In this document: positions 56,287 through 64,000 of the stretch, in pieces
How positions within the stretch are numbered: the first letter of the stretch is position 1
How the letters are laid out: each line of letters starts with the position of its first letter
Assembly: GCA_030524745.1 (NCBI GenBank)
Contig: JAUNGC010000009.1
Coordinates: forward strand, 1-64,000
Source of the DNA: Eubacteriales bacterium
GTDB lineage: Bacteria > Bacillota > Clostridia > Lachnospirales > Lachnospiraceae
DNA: 64,000 nucleotides
Reading direction: 5' to 3'
Notes under the pieces: model-generated
Databases searched by the model: none
Told to the model about the DNA's origin: nothing
What the model saw: the letters and a program-made list of their open reading frames with translations, nothing else
Program-made: the position numbers and the translations under genes

Positions 56287-56925
56287 TTACCGCTCAATCA
56301 AATCTTCCATTGTGCAACCTAAAACCTTAGCAAGACTATATACTGTATCTGCACCTGCTTTGTTGATGTTTTTGTTTCGCTGTTCATACATCTGAATCGA
56401 ACGAAGGCTGACACCGGAACGTTTCGCCAACTCTGCCTGAGTAAAGCCATACGCTATACGAATACGCTTTAAATTAGTTTCAGGGAAATACTCCTTTATT
56501 TTTGAATCCACAATGTCAACAAACTTTGTTATATCCGCTTCGTGGAGAGTGTAGTACATTTTTTGCAAATCCTCAAAAGAGAGAACCTTGAAAATGTCGC
56601 TATACTTCCTGCCCGAATACCATTGATAATAGGCTACGGCCCACCCAATCCAATATTCCCTGGAGCGTCCAAAGTGATCCTTCGGTTCTATTTGAAGCGC
56701 TTGCCCTTTTGTTTCTTCAACAATTTCCCGGACGATTTCAATACCGCTTTTACCTGCGAGATAAACAGGTTCACCGTTTTCCATTCGCTTGCTTACAGAA
56801 CTTGCAATAAACAGTTTCACAAAGTCATTTCCGAGAATATCGCAAGTATTGACTGCATAATCAAAGGCATCACCAAGCACTGACTGTGCCTTACTCAGAT
56901 ATATTTCCTGGTATGCGCGGGTCAT
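56287..56925 (-). CDS. XRE-type HTH protein, probable antitoxin of the DUF3990 pair
   Basis: A 212-residue protein. The C-terminal ~65 residues are an XRE HTH ('KRIRIAYGFTQAELAKRSGVSLRSIQMYEQ', 'YSLAKVLGCTMEDLI'). The N-terminal ~145 residues are a separate domain with 'DYAVNTCDILGNDFVKLFIASSV', possibly the toxin-neutralising part, and a short helical linker. It overlaps the DUF3990 gene by 35 bases; an 11-base gap from GAGGAGG to the ATG is on the long side. The order, toxin first and HTH second, is the reverse of most type II loci. It likely represses the shared promoter. Confidence 0.75.
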   Translation of the reverse strand: MTRAYQEIYLSKAQSVLGDAFDYAVNTCDILGNDFVKLFIASSVSKRMENGEPVYLAGKSGIEIVREIVEETKGQALQIEPKDHFGRSREYWIGWAVAYYQWYSGRKYSDIFKVLSFEDLQKMYYTLHEADITKFVDIVDSKIKEYFPETNLKRIRIAYGFTQAELAKRSGVSLRSIQMYEQRNKNINKAGADTVYSLAKVLGCTMEDLIER

Positions 56926-57583
56926 TGTTTGTAATGCCTCCTCTCATGATATCCTGAATATACAGTCCATCACTCTCTTCTTCAAGCATTTCCAGATAAA
57001 GCTGATTGGCTTCATCATTTCTGGCTTTGCGAAGAACATAGTATTGGTCTTTCCCGGCAACTTCAAAGCCTTCGTATTTCAGTCTGGAAAAGGCAAACTT
57101 TGATTTAATAACAATTTGTTCCCCCAGCTTTCCAAGTCGCATAGCACGTGCAAGCTGTTCTACCGAAATACCGTTGTTAAGAAATGACTCTGCGTAATCA
57201 AAATAAGAATCGTCCGCACGGTAACCTGTAATCAAGTCAAAGGCATTTACATTGACGCTGAAGTTATCGATCAAATATCGTTTTGCTCGTCTTGCCACAG
57301 GAGTTTTTATAGAAAACAGGCGATGCTCCACCAAAACGGCTATCCAGTTGAGGATAGTATAATCAGGACTATTCAAATTCAAAATGTTCAGGTATTCGGT
57401 ATCCAGCGTATAGCGGTTGGAAAAGCCGTCACGCAAGGAAGATACCGCCCATTCTTTTGCAAGTTCCTCACTTGCAGTACAATAAAATCCAAGACCAAAA
57501 TCGTTATTCTTCCTGCCTTCTCCAAAAACCGGCTGTTCCACGTTTTTTTCCGAACCGTGATATATTGTAATCAGTTTATCCAT
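56891..57583 (-). CDS. DUF3990 protein, probable ADP-ribosyltransferase-like toxin
   Basis: A 230-residue protein opening 'LITIYHGSEKNVEQPVFGEG' and 'DFGLGFYCTASEELAKEWA', the pattern of DUF3990 proteins. These share the H-Y-E-like layout of ADP-ribosyltransferase folds: His in 'YHGS', Tyr in 'GFYCT', and a candidate Glu in 'LGEQIVIKS'. I infer toxin activity from the fold and from the linked HTH gene, not from any test. The ATG at 57583 is taken because a purine-rich site precedes it and it leaves room for the promoter at 57612-57640. The pair is A/T-richer than its neighbours, which hints at mobility. Confidence 0.78.
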   Translation of the reverse strand: MDKLITIYHGSEKNVEQPVFGEGRKNNDFGLGFYCTASEELAKEWAVSSLRDGFSNRYTLDTEYLNILNLNSPDYTILNWIAVLVEHRLFSIKTPVARRAKRYLIDNFSVNVNAFDLITGYRADDSYFDYAESFLNNGISVEQLARAMRLGKLGEQIVIKSKFAFSRLKYEGFEVAGKDQYYVLRKARNDEANQLYLEMLEEESDGLYIQDIMRGGITNNDPRIPGNISE

Positions 57584-57611
57584 TTTTCCGACCTTCCTTC
57601 TCTCCACTGTT

Positions 57612-57640
57612 ATTATATCACCAAAGTGATAGCAATTCAA
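57612..57640 (-). promoter_or_regulatory. Promoter with operator-like palindrome of the DUF3990-XRE operon
   Basis: Minus strand TTGAAT (57640-57635), 17-base spacer, TATAAT (57617-57612). The spacer and -10 edge contain the inverted repeat TATCAC-CAAA-GTGATA (57616-57631), a natural operator for the XRE partner. Confidence 0.75.
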
Positions 57641-57708
57641 TAAGTTTCAAGAAGGTTTAACCATCACATCCGCTCTTTCCTGCGCCGCAGGTGTCAGACC
57701 ATTTCCTT

Positions 57709-59082
57709 TTACATGGAAATCAGTCCAAACACACTGGCCACAGAACTGAGCAGAATGATCACCACAAAAAACGGACAAAGATACTTCATCATAAATTCAA
57801 AAATCTTTCTGCGCTTAAAACAGGCTCCATTCTTTTCCACTTCCTCCGCTATTTTATTCAGCTTCACAACCCGGACCACAAACAGGCAGGTTGCCAGCGC
57901 CGCAACCGGCATCATCACGGAATTGGTCAGAAAGTCGAAGAAATCCAGAAACTGCATGCCGATGATCTTCACAAAGGACAACGGTCCGTAACCCAGAGAA
58001 GACAGGGTTCCCAAAACGATTATGACTCCGCCGATGCAGACGGTCGCCTTCTTCCGGCTCCAGCCCAGTTCGTCCTCAATGGTGGAAACCGCGCTTTCCG
58101 TCAGCGCGATCGCGCTGGTGAGCGCAGCAAAAAGTACCAGAAGAAAGAACAAAATTCCTGCCGGGGTTGCAAAACCCATGCTTGCCAGCACCTTCGGGAT
58201 CGTAATAAACATCAGGGACGGCCCGGCCTGCAGCGCTTCCGGATCTCCGCCGGAAAAGGCAAATACCGCCGGAATAATCATCAAGCCAGCCATAATCGCA
58301 ATGACGGTATCAAAAATTTCCACGTTCCGCGTCGCTCCCTCAATGGACACATCCGCTTTCATATAAGAGCCAAAAGTGATCAGAATCCCCATCGCAATCG
58401 AAAGCGAATAAAACATCTGTCCCATTGCAGATACAACAGTCATCCAGGAAAAATTATCCAGATTGGGAATCAGGAAATATTTCACACCTGCCATGGCGCC
58501 TTCTCTCGTCATCGAAAATATGGCGATAATGACTGCCAGAACAACCAGAACCGGCATCATGAGTTTTGAAACCCGCTCTATGCCGTTTCTGACCCCTGCA
58601 AAAATGATAATCAGCGTAGCCGCCGCAAATACCAGAAACCAGAATTCCGGGGAAAATCCGCCGGATATAAAAGTCGTGAAATAACCGTCCGCCGCCAGTT
58701 CATTCGCATTTCCCCGCAGATACTCAAACAGATATTTGACAACCCATCCGCCTATCGTGGAATAATAGGGAACGATCAGCATCGGAATGACCGCATTGAT
58801 CCATCCGCCGAACCGATACTTCCAATTACTGCCATATGCGCCAAAAGCACCCACCGGGCTTTTTTTCGTCATGCGCCCAAGAGCGGTCTCCGCGATAATC
58901 ATCGCATAACCAAAAGTCAGCGCCAGCAAAATATATACCAGCAGAAAAATCCCGCCGCCGTACTTTGCCGCAAGATATGGAAAGCGCCAGATATTCCCAA
59001 GTCCCACCGAAGCGCCTGCAGCCGCTAATACAAATCCTATTTTTCCGGAAAAACTGCTTCTTTTCCTGTTGTGTCCCTTCAT
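57709..59082 (-). CDS. NSS-family sodium-dependent amino-acid transporter
   Basis: A Na+-coupled symporter of 457 residues with about eleven to twelve membrane helices. The first helix 'GFVLAAAGASVGLGNIWRFPYLAAKYGGG' carries the Na+ and substrate-site residues of the family (N-x-W-R-F-P). The unwound helix 6 region is 'MFYSLSIAMGILITFGSY'. Substrates in this family are amino acids or related amines; the specific one is not visible. The ATG at 59082 follows GAGGAG. It is a single-gene unit with a consensus promoter that contains a nested palindrome. Confidence 0.93.
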   Translation of the reverse strand: MKGHNRKRSSFSGKIGFVLAAAGASVGLGNIWRFPYLAAKYGGGIFLLVYILLALTFGYAMIIAETALGRMTKKSPVGAFGAYGSNWKYRFGGWINAVIPMLIVPYYSTIGGWVVKYLFEYLRGNANELAADGYFTTFISGGFSPEFWFLVFAAATLIIIFAGVRNGIERVSKLMMPVLVVLAVIIAIFSMTREGAMAGVKYFLIPNLDNFSWMTVVSAMGQMFYSLSIAMGILITFGSYMKADVSIEGATRNVEIFDTVIAIMAGLMIIPAVFAFSGGDPEALQAGPSLMFITIPKVLASMGFATPAGILFFLLVLFAALTSAIALTESAVSTIEDELGWSRKKATVCIGGVIIVLGTLSSLGYGPLSFVKIIGMQFLDFFDFLTNSVMMPVAALATCLFVVRVVKLNKIAEEVEKNGACFKRRKIFEFMMKYLCPFFVVIILLSSVASVFGLISM

Positions 59083-59199
59083 ATTCAAACTCCTCAACTT
59101 CCCTTTGCAGTATTATTCCCGTTTTCACGGAATTTTTTATCCGGAAACAATTCCAAAAAGCCCAGCGGCTAATCGTGAATTCGTTTCGAGATTAGTCGC

Positions 59200-59228
59200 A
59201 TTATACTTTCTAAAGTATAAAATGTCAA
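59200..59228 (-). promoter_or_regulatory. Consensus promoter with nested palindrome for the NSS transporter
   Basis: Minus strand TTGACA (59228-59223), exactly 17 bases, TATAAT (59205-59200): full consensus. TTATACTTT (59201-59209) and AAAGTATAA (59212-59220) form an inverted repeat across the spacer and -10, so a bound repressor would block polymerase. About 120 bases of leader follow. Confidence 0.82.
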
Positions 59229-59390
59229 TTAATGAAGGCCGTAATGCCGGGGTAATTATCAGGTATAATACTGGCCGTTTTATCCCGGATCAGCGTATCA
59301 AAAGCGGCGATCCGCTTATCGATCATTTTGGAAAAAAAGAAACTTTCCGCATTTTCAAAGGCGCTGATGCGGATCATATGATTATGCCGT

Positions 59391-60395
59391 CTATTTCATG
59401 ATATATATGTTTTTTCCGTTTTCCTGCTTCTTTTCCAGAAGTCCCTTTTTCACCAGGCCTTCCATCGAGACATAAGCGCTGTCTGCGGAAGTCTTCAAAA
59501 TTCCGGCCGCTTTATTCACGGTAAGTTCTGCCCTGCCGGAACTGTTATATTGCTTTCCCATCCGCTCCAGAATCAGTTTTTGATTTTTTCCGAGTCTGGT
59601 GTGCAGATTGGTATATTGCGCAAGCGCCTGTTTAATGACCGACAGCATATATCTCAGAAATGGCGTCACGTCGAGCGTCCGTTCTTCCTCAAACAGCCTG
59701 ACTTTTTCTGCTCTTTTCAGGCTTCCATAGTACGCACGCAACCTTTTGCTGATATATTGGGAAATCATGATATCCTTCATTTTGGGATATCCGTGCCGGT
59801 ATAAATAATAAACCTGCAACAGCCGCGCGGTACGGCCGTTACCGTCGCAAAACGGATGTACATATACGAAATAAAAATGGATCAGGATGGATTTCAGCAT
59901 AATATCCCTTTCCCCATCCTCTTCCATAAAAGCGAAAAGGCCTTCCATCAGTTCCTCTATCTGCTCCGGTTTTGCCGGCGTATGAATCACTTCGCTCGCA
60001 CTCGCAACATATACCATTCCGGAACGGTATTTCATACCGATTTGTCCGATATTCTCACAAACGCCATCCACTACCATTTCCCACAGCTTTCGTATGTTTT
60101 CTTCTGTGATGGTATTCTCAAGCGCATAGCCGGTCGCCCGAAAGGTATTGATAACCATTTTATCATCTCTGGTTTTGGGTTCCAGCATATTCTTTTTGAC
60201 CTGTTCTACCGTTGTCCTGGCTCCCTCTATGGTTGCGGAATAATAGGCATCCAAAACCAGCGTGTCTTTATGAATATTAAAATCCGGAAGCTGACAATAC
60301 AGTTTTTTTATCTCTTCCAGCGTGCTCTGTATTTCCGCACTTCTGGAAAACCGGATTTTCTCTCCGTGAATTCCCTTTAAAAAAACGGTTTCCAT
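59391..60395 (-). CDS. Fic-domain protein with N-terminal inhibitory helix
   Basis: A 334-residue Fic protein, expected to AMP-modify or otherwise nucleotidylate target proteins. The active motif 'HPFCDGNGRTAR' at 180-191 is complete. An inhibitory motif 'SATIEG' at 53-58 lies N-terminal to the Fic core, as in class II Fic proteins where the Glu blocks ATP. A winged-helix-like C-terminal domain ('LTVNKAAGILKTSADSAYVSMEGLVKKGLL') follows, as in many stand-alone regulators. The ATG at 60395 has AGGAGGAGAAGGA just upstream; 18 further residues in the longer frame are not needed. Target unknown. No antitoxin gene is adjacent. Confidence 0.88.
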   Translation of the reverse strand: METVFLKGIHGEKIRFSRSAEIQSTLEEIKKLYCQLPDFNIHKDTLVLDAYYSATIEGARTTVEQVKKNMLEPKTRDDKMVINTFRATGYALENTITEENIRKLWEMVVDGVCENIGQIGMKYRSGMVYVASASEVIHTPAKPEQIEELMEGLFAFMEEDGERDIMLKSILIHFYFVYVHPFCDGNGRTARLLQVYYLYRHGYPKMKDIMISQYISKRLRAYYGSLKRAEKVRLFEEERTLDVTPFLRYMLSVIKQALAQYTNLHTRLGKNQKLILERMGKQYNSSGRAELTVNKAAGILKTSADSAYVSMEGLVKKGLLEKKQENGKNIYIMK

Positions 60396-60522
60396 TCCTT
60401 CTCCTCCTGATCCATGCAGGCCGTTTGCCGTCTGTCGAACGAATTTCATGCTTTCTTATTCTTTCTTATTGTAGCAGTTTATCACGGAGAATGCCACTAT
60501 GAATCTGTTTGCCACAGCACGA

Positions 60523-61301
60523 TTACTTTTCCGGATACGCATCCGTTACCTTCCAGTTTTCCTGTATTTTCATCAATTCCAGCCCCAGATAGGTATAACT
60601 GTCGTCTCCGGCGATCCGAAACTCATACTGAACATGAACGGGACTATTTTCCTTCAAATCCTGAGGATTCCATTTCAGCACAAAATGATCCAGATCATCC
60701 CACACATCCTTTTCCCATACTTCCAGATTTTCTTCCCCGATCACGGCATATTCTCCGGCCAGTTCTTTGTCCGCCTGAAAATACGCTTTTGCAAAGTCCT
60801 GTGCGGTCTGCTGCAGCGCCACGCCATCGGGACTGTTCAAATAATCGGGCTGCGCCATCGTCCCTTCCTGCGAAATTGCTTCTTTTTCCGTTTCTGTCTC
60901 CGTCGAAATATCCGTCTGCGCCTCTGTTAATGCAGACGTTTCCTGCGGGACAGTTCCGGAGGAATCATCGGTTCTTACCGCCGCAAAAGACAAAATCATC
61001 ACGAACAGTATCCCTGCCATCATTGCCGCTAAAAAATGGATGAGTTTGCCCGATCCGCCTTTTTTTTCCGCAACCGTTTTATTTTCCGCTTCCTTTTCTT
61101 TTTGATTGCTTTCATCCTGTGTCCATTCTTTTACAGAAACCCCAAAAATGCTGAAAGTTTCAAAAGGTTCTCCATGTCCGGCACGGAAAGATCGTTTTCC
61201 CATTTTGACACCGCCTGTCTGGTAACTTCCATTTTTTCCGCCAGCGCTTCCTGTGACAATCCCGCCTCTTCTCTCAGCTTCCTTATTTTCTTTCCGACCA
61301 T
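60523..61301 (-). pseudogene. Frameshifted XRE-HTH membrane protein gene
   Basis: Two overlapping frames together give one typical protein. From the ATG at 61301 (GAGGAGG upstream) residues 1-50 are an XRE HTH ('KIRKLREEAGLSQEALAEKM', 'AVSKWENDLSVPDMENLLKLSA'), then the frame stops at 61131. The continuation ('IFGVSVKEWTQDE') is in another frame. After it come a Glu/Lys linker, one membrane helix ('LIHFLAAMMAGILFVMIL'), a Thr/Glu-rich stalk and an extracytoplasmic ~120-residue domain ending at 60523. The shift lies at the A5/C4 run 61140-61148: one more T on the coding strand restores the frame. It may be a real mutation, a slippage site or a sequence error. Confidence 0.75.
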
Positions 61302-61363
61302 ATTTTCTCCTCCTCGTTCACCAATAATACCCTCCGTGTACAAGAGTATGGGCACAGTATAGC

Positions 61364-61415
61364 AAAAAATCCCGCAACCGGCCACCAACTTGTGGGGCAA
61401 CAATCGGTTGCGGGA
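61364..61415 (-). terminator. Terminator of the yesN-like operon
   Basis: An 11-base-pair stem (61405-61415 with 61370-61380) followed by six T residues on the minus strand, 18 bases past the yesN-like stop. Confidence 0.9.
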
Positions 61416-61432
61416 GACTTTATGGATTTTTT

Positions 61433-63007
61433 TCATTGGTGTTCCTGATTGCGGTACTGCAAAGTGGAACACCCTTCATATTTCTTAAATATCTGGGCAA
61501 AATGCTTATATTCATGAAAGCCTACCTTCTGCGCGATTTCATAGGCCTTATCATTCGTATTTTCCAGATACCATTTTGCCCTGCCGATACGATACTGGTT
61601 TAAATATTCCCGAAAACTCATTTTCATTTCCCTGTTAAAAAGATGGCTCAGATAATTAGGCGTCACGCCCATGCTTTCCGCAATTTTTTCAATGGACAGG
61701 TTTTCCGCATAATGCAGTTTCACACAGGCGAGCGCCTCCTGCACCGCCTTATTCTGCGTCGGATACCGCTGTTTTTTGATCTGCTCATGAAACTCTTCAT
61801 ACAGTTGGCAGATATAACCGCAAAATTCCTCAATCGTATCGCAGGTATCTTCCATTTCCTCCACGGCCAGTTCCCTGGATTTTAATTGACCGGAAGGATA
61901 TTCCTGGCATATCCGGTACAAAAGATTAATCAGATCCACAGAAAAGTCGTACAGAGTGGTATAGGTATAGGAACGCAGCTTTTGAATTTCGCCAAACCTG
62001 CTTTGCAGCGTTTCCTGTACCGTCTGTAAATCATCATTCAGATACTCTCTCTGAATGTTCTCATACATCTTTTTATCTACCAGATAGTGGCTGCTGATCT
62101 CTTTGTTATTCTTCTCGTCACTGTAATAAATCAGGGAGACGCGTCCCGTATAAATCTTGTTCCGCACCGCTGTCTTGCTCTGGATAAAAAGGCGGTAAAA
62201 ATCCTTCATGCAGCCATCCTCTGAAACGCCCATGGAAAAAGAAAGATCAAAAAATTCTTTCGTCATTTCATTCATCTCTAAAAACATCCGGGGAATCTTC
62301 TTTTTTCCGCCGGTATTGTTTTTCATTAAAATGAAGGCGGAATCTGACGCAAGCCTTATCAGAAAAAACTGCTCCCCTCCCAGCCACTTTTCGCAAAGTC
62401 CCCTCATTCTTTCCATATAATCCTTATGATCGAAGAGCAGTTTTCTTCTGTGACGGTATCGGTCCAACTGGATATACAGGCAGCATACCGCGTCCGTTTC
62501 CCCTATCTTCAGGCTTCTCAATCCCTCTTCGAATTCCTCTTTTTCTGAAATTCCCTTTTCCTGTACCAGCTTTTTGATAAAATATTGACTGTCCGAATAA
62601 GCGTTCAGCTTTAACGCGTTTTTCTCCTGTTCTTTTGTCTCTATCTGTTCTTTTAAACTTTTCACCAGTTCGATCAGCCGGGATACCTTAATGGGCTTTA
62701 GTTCATAAGATATCACGCCCAGACGGATCGCTTTCTGCGCATACGCGAAATCCGAATAACCGCTCAGTAAAATGCATCTGGTATTTTCGTTTATTTCCTG
62801 AATTTTTTCAATCAGTTCAATGCCCGACATGCGGGGCATGCTGATATCCGTAATCACGATCTGGGGCTGTTCCGCTTTATAGATCCTGAGCGCCTCCTGG
62901 GCTGTCCCCGCCGCAAAAACTCTGGTAATTCCGATCTTTGCCCAGTCAATTCCTTCCTTTATTCCGTTTCGGATATCCGGCTCATCATCCACGATCATCA
63001 ATTTCAT
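61433..63007 (-). CDS. YesN-type response regulator with AraC HTH
   Basis: A 524-residue regulator. The receiver domain has 'VDDEPDI' at 6-12, phospho-acceptor Asp54 in 'IVITDISMPRMSG' and the Lys in 'YELKPIKVS'. A ~270-residue linker region with coiled coil follows. The C-terminal ~100 residues are an AraC-type double HTH ('NLSIEKIAESMGVTPNYLSHLFNREM', 'YEIAQKVGFHEYKHFAQIFKKYEG'). Relatives regulate sugar transport and carbohydrate enzymes. The final 'STLQYRNQ' is a slightly altered form of the usual P-x-x-Y-R tail. It overlaps the histidine kinase gene by 23 bases. Confidence 0.93.
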   Translation of the reverse strand: MKLMIVDDEPDIRNGIKEGIDWAKIGITRVFAAGTAQEALRIYKAEQPQIVITDISMPRMSGIELIEKIQEINENTRCILLSGYSDFAYAQKAIRLGVISYELKPIKVSRLIELVKSLKEQIETKEQEKNALKLNAYSDSQYFIKKLVQEKGISEKEEFEEGLRSLKIGETDAVCCLYIQLDRYRHRRKLLFDHKDYMERMRGLCEKWLGGEQFFLIRLASDSAFILMKNNTGGKKKIPRMFLEMNEMTKEFFDLSFSMGVSEDGCMKDFYRLFIQSKTAVRNKIYTGRVSLIYYSDEKNNKEISSHYLVDKKMYENIQREYLNDDLQTVQETLQSRFGEIQKLRSYTYTTLYDFSVDLINLLYRICQEYPSGQLKSRELAVEEMEDTCDTIEEFCGYICQLYEEFHEQIKKQRYPTQNKAVQEALACVKLHYAENLSIEKIAESMGVTPNYLSHLFNREMKMSFREYLNQYRIGRAKWYLENTNDKAYEIAQKVGFHEYKHFAQIFKKYEGCSTLQYRNQEHQ

Positions 63008-64000
63008 CCGCCTGCTCTCCTTCTGTTCTGTAAGGAATTTTTACCGTTACAACCGTTCCCACATTCACCATGCTTTCAAATGTCAGTCCGTATTCCCTGC
63101 CAAACTGCATCTGAATGCGGTCGTGAATATTTTTCAAGGCAAATGCGCCTTCTTTGCCGCTTTCCCGGTCATATATCATATGCCGGATCTTTTCCTCATC
63201 CGCTCCAACTCCATCGTCTTCCACATGCAGGTAGAGATCCTTTTCCTTTCGCTGGGCCCATACGCTGATATTTCCCGTTCCGTCCTTTTCGCTCAGGCCG
63301 TGCTGAATTGCATTCTCCACCAGCGGCTGCAAAACAAGTTTCACGATCCTGCAATTCAGGTATGCTTCCTCCACATCCACGCAGATCTGAATTCTTCCTG
63401 CAAATTTATTTTTTAAGAGGTACAGATAATTTTGCAGATACCGCAGTTCCGCGGCAACCGTCGTAATGGAATCTCCCTGATTGAGCACATGGCGAAACAG
63501 TCCGGAAAGGGCTTCAATCCGGTCGCTGACTTCCCAATCCTTCTGTTTTACGGCCGCCCAGTGGATGGAATCCAGCACATTATACAGAAAATGCGGATTG
63601 ATCTGCGCCTCAAGCGCCTTATATGCGGATTCCTTTTCCCGGATCTGACTGACATAAACCTTATCGATCAGTTCCTTGATCCGCCGCAGCATCTCTTCAC
63701 AGTTTTCTGTCAAATATCCGATTTCATCCCGTGAAACGGCGGAAAAATGGATATCAAAATTGCCGTCTCTGACTTTGGACAGTTCCCTGGAGAGCTGGTA
63801 AACGGGCTGGATGATCGTGCGGTTTTCGATTTTTGAGAAAATGATGCTGAAAATAATCAGAAGCAAGATTGCCAGCAGCATAAATAAAAACAGGGATTTT
63901 GACGATGCCAGTATGACCCGGTTCGGTATCATCTGTATCAGTTTCCACCGGGTTCCTTCAATATTCTGATAAACGACCAGCAGGTCGGAGGGATCTCCTT
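62985..64000 (-). CDS. YesM-type sensor histidine kinase (partial, runs off the window)
   Basis: The frame stays open to the window edge ('GDPSDLLVVYQNIEG' before 'TRWKLIQM'), so only the C-terminal part is here and the Met at 63932 is internal. Seen are the end of an extracytoplasmic sensor domain, a membrane helix ('SLFLFMLLAILLLIIFSII'), a HAMP linker, and a His-kinase domain of the YesM/LytS class with 'QINPHFLYNVLDSIHWAAVKQ' (phospho-acceptor His) and ATP-binding 'DDGVGADEEKIRHMI'. It overlaps the YesN-like gene and would phosphorylate it. Confidence 0.93.
   Translation of the reverse strand, partial: GDPSDLLVVYQNIEGTRWKLIQMIPNRVILASSKSLFLFMLLAILLLIIFSIIFSKIENRTIIQPVYQLSRELSKVRDGNFDIHFSAVSRDEIGYLTENCEEMLRRIKELIDKVYVSQIREKESAYKALEAQINPHFLYNVLDSIHWAAVKQKDWEVSDRIEALSGLFRHVLNQGDSITTVAAELRYLQNYLYLLKNKFAGRIQICVDVEEAYLNCRIVKLVLQPLVENAIQHGLSEKDGTGNISVWAQRKEKDLYLHVEDDGVGADEEKIRHMIYDRESGKEGAFALKNIHDRIQMQFGREYGLTFESMVNVGTVVTVKIPYRTEGEQADEIDDRG

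Noticed and set aside
59222-59401. Short plus-strand frame beginning 'MSINEGRNAGVII' within the NSS upstream region
   Set aside because: It starts inside the consensus minus-strand promoter, has no clear ribosome site and ends just inside the 3' end of the Fic gene; no family recognised.

Overview
The window looks like chromosomal DNA of a gut-type Clostridia bacterium, most likely Lachnospiraceae. The reasons are a leucyl-tRNA synthetase behind a T-box leader, BceRS-BceAB-type detoxification genes, GH53/GH3 plant-glycan enzymes, an F-type ATP synthase operon, a YesMN-type two-component pair, and consensus sigma-A promoters with AGGAGG-type ribosome sites. Base composition is close to balanced by eye. 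I see no rRNA, tRNA, CRISPR array or insertion sequence. Genus is an inference I cannot test here.

Layout. 1-8.7 kb: a small conserved protein, a GldA/GldFG-like ABC exporter with a DUF4340 protein, leuS with promoter, T-box and terminators, and a LytTR regulator coupled to a LiaF-like membrane protein. 8.7-12.2 kb: an EF-G paralogue with altered GTPase motifs, divergent from tyrA (prephenate dehydrogenase with ACT domain). 12.2-21.2 kb: a large Ig-like surface protein, a GH53 galactanase lipoprotein, a free-standing FakA C-terminal-like domain, a domain-permuted GH3 glycosidase and an AEC transporter. At 21.4-22.0 kb there is a deletion scar made of the 3' ends of a sugar-binding protein gene and a ROK regulator gene.

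22.0-28.2 kb is a complete F1Fo-ATP synthase operon (a-c-b-[delta-alpha]-gamma-beta-epsilon). The delta and alpha subunits are one 677-residue polypeptide with no conventional in-frame start for a free alpha. A LysR gene diverges from it through a symmetric two-way promoter. 29.3-34.5 kb holds metA (Glu111, predicted acetyl-CoA specific), ligA, an RluF-like pseudouridine synthase and a MATE pump. 34.7-38.2 kb holds a secreted protein of unknown role and a two-gene unit of a small HTH protein plus a membrane Ser/Thr kinase with extracytoplasmic leucine-rich repeats.

38.2-46.2 kb carries two envelope-stress modules: BceAB with its BceRS two-component pair, and an ECF sigma factor co-transcribed with a membrane protein and an ABC-2 exporter. 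46.4-56.1 kb carries repair and stress genes (peroxiredoxin, tag, yaaA, a nucleoid-associated NA37 protein), a likely defence pair (AAA ATPase plus TOPRIM-like DUF4276-type protein), a secreted LysM protein with a lipoprotein, a threonine aldolase and an M32 carboxypeptidase. 56.3-64 kb holds a DUF3990/XRE toxin-antitoxin-like pair with a promoter operator, an NSS amino-acid transporter with a consensus promoter and nested palindrome, a self-inhibited Fic protein, a frameshifted XRE-membrane regulator, and YesN/YesM, the last running off the window.

The observations most worth following are the delta-alpha ATP synthase fusion, the HTH/LRR-kinase unit, the ATPase/TOPRIM pair, the EF-G paralogue with degenerate G motifs, and the symmetric LysR/atp promoter.
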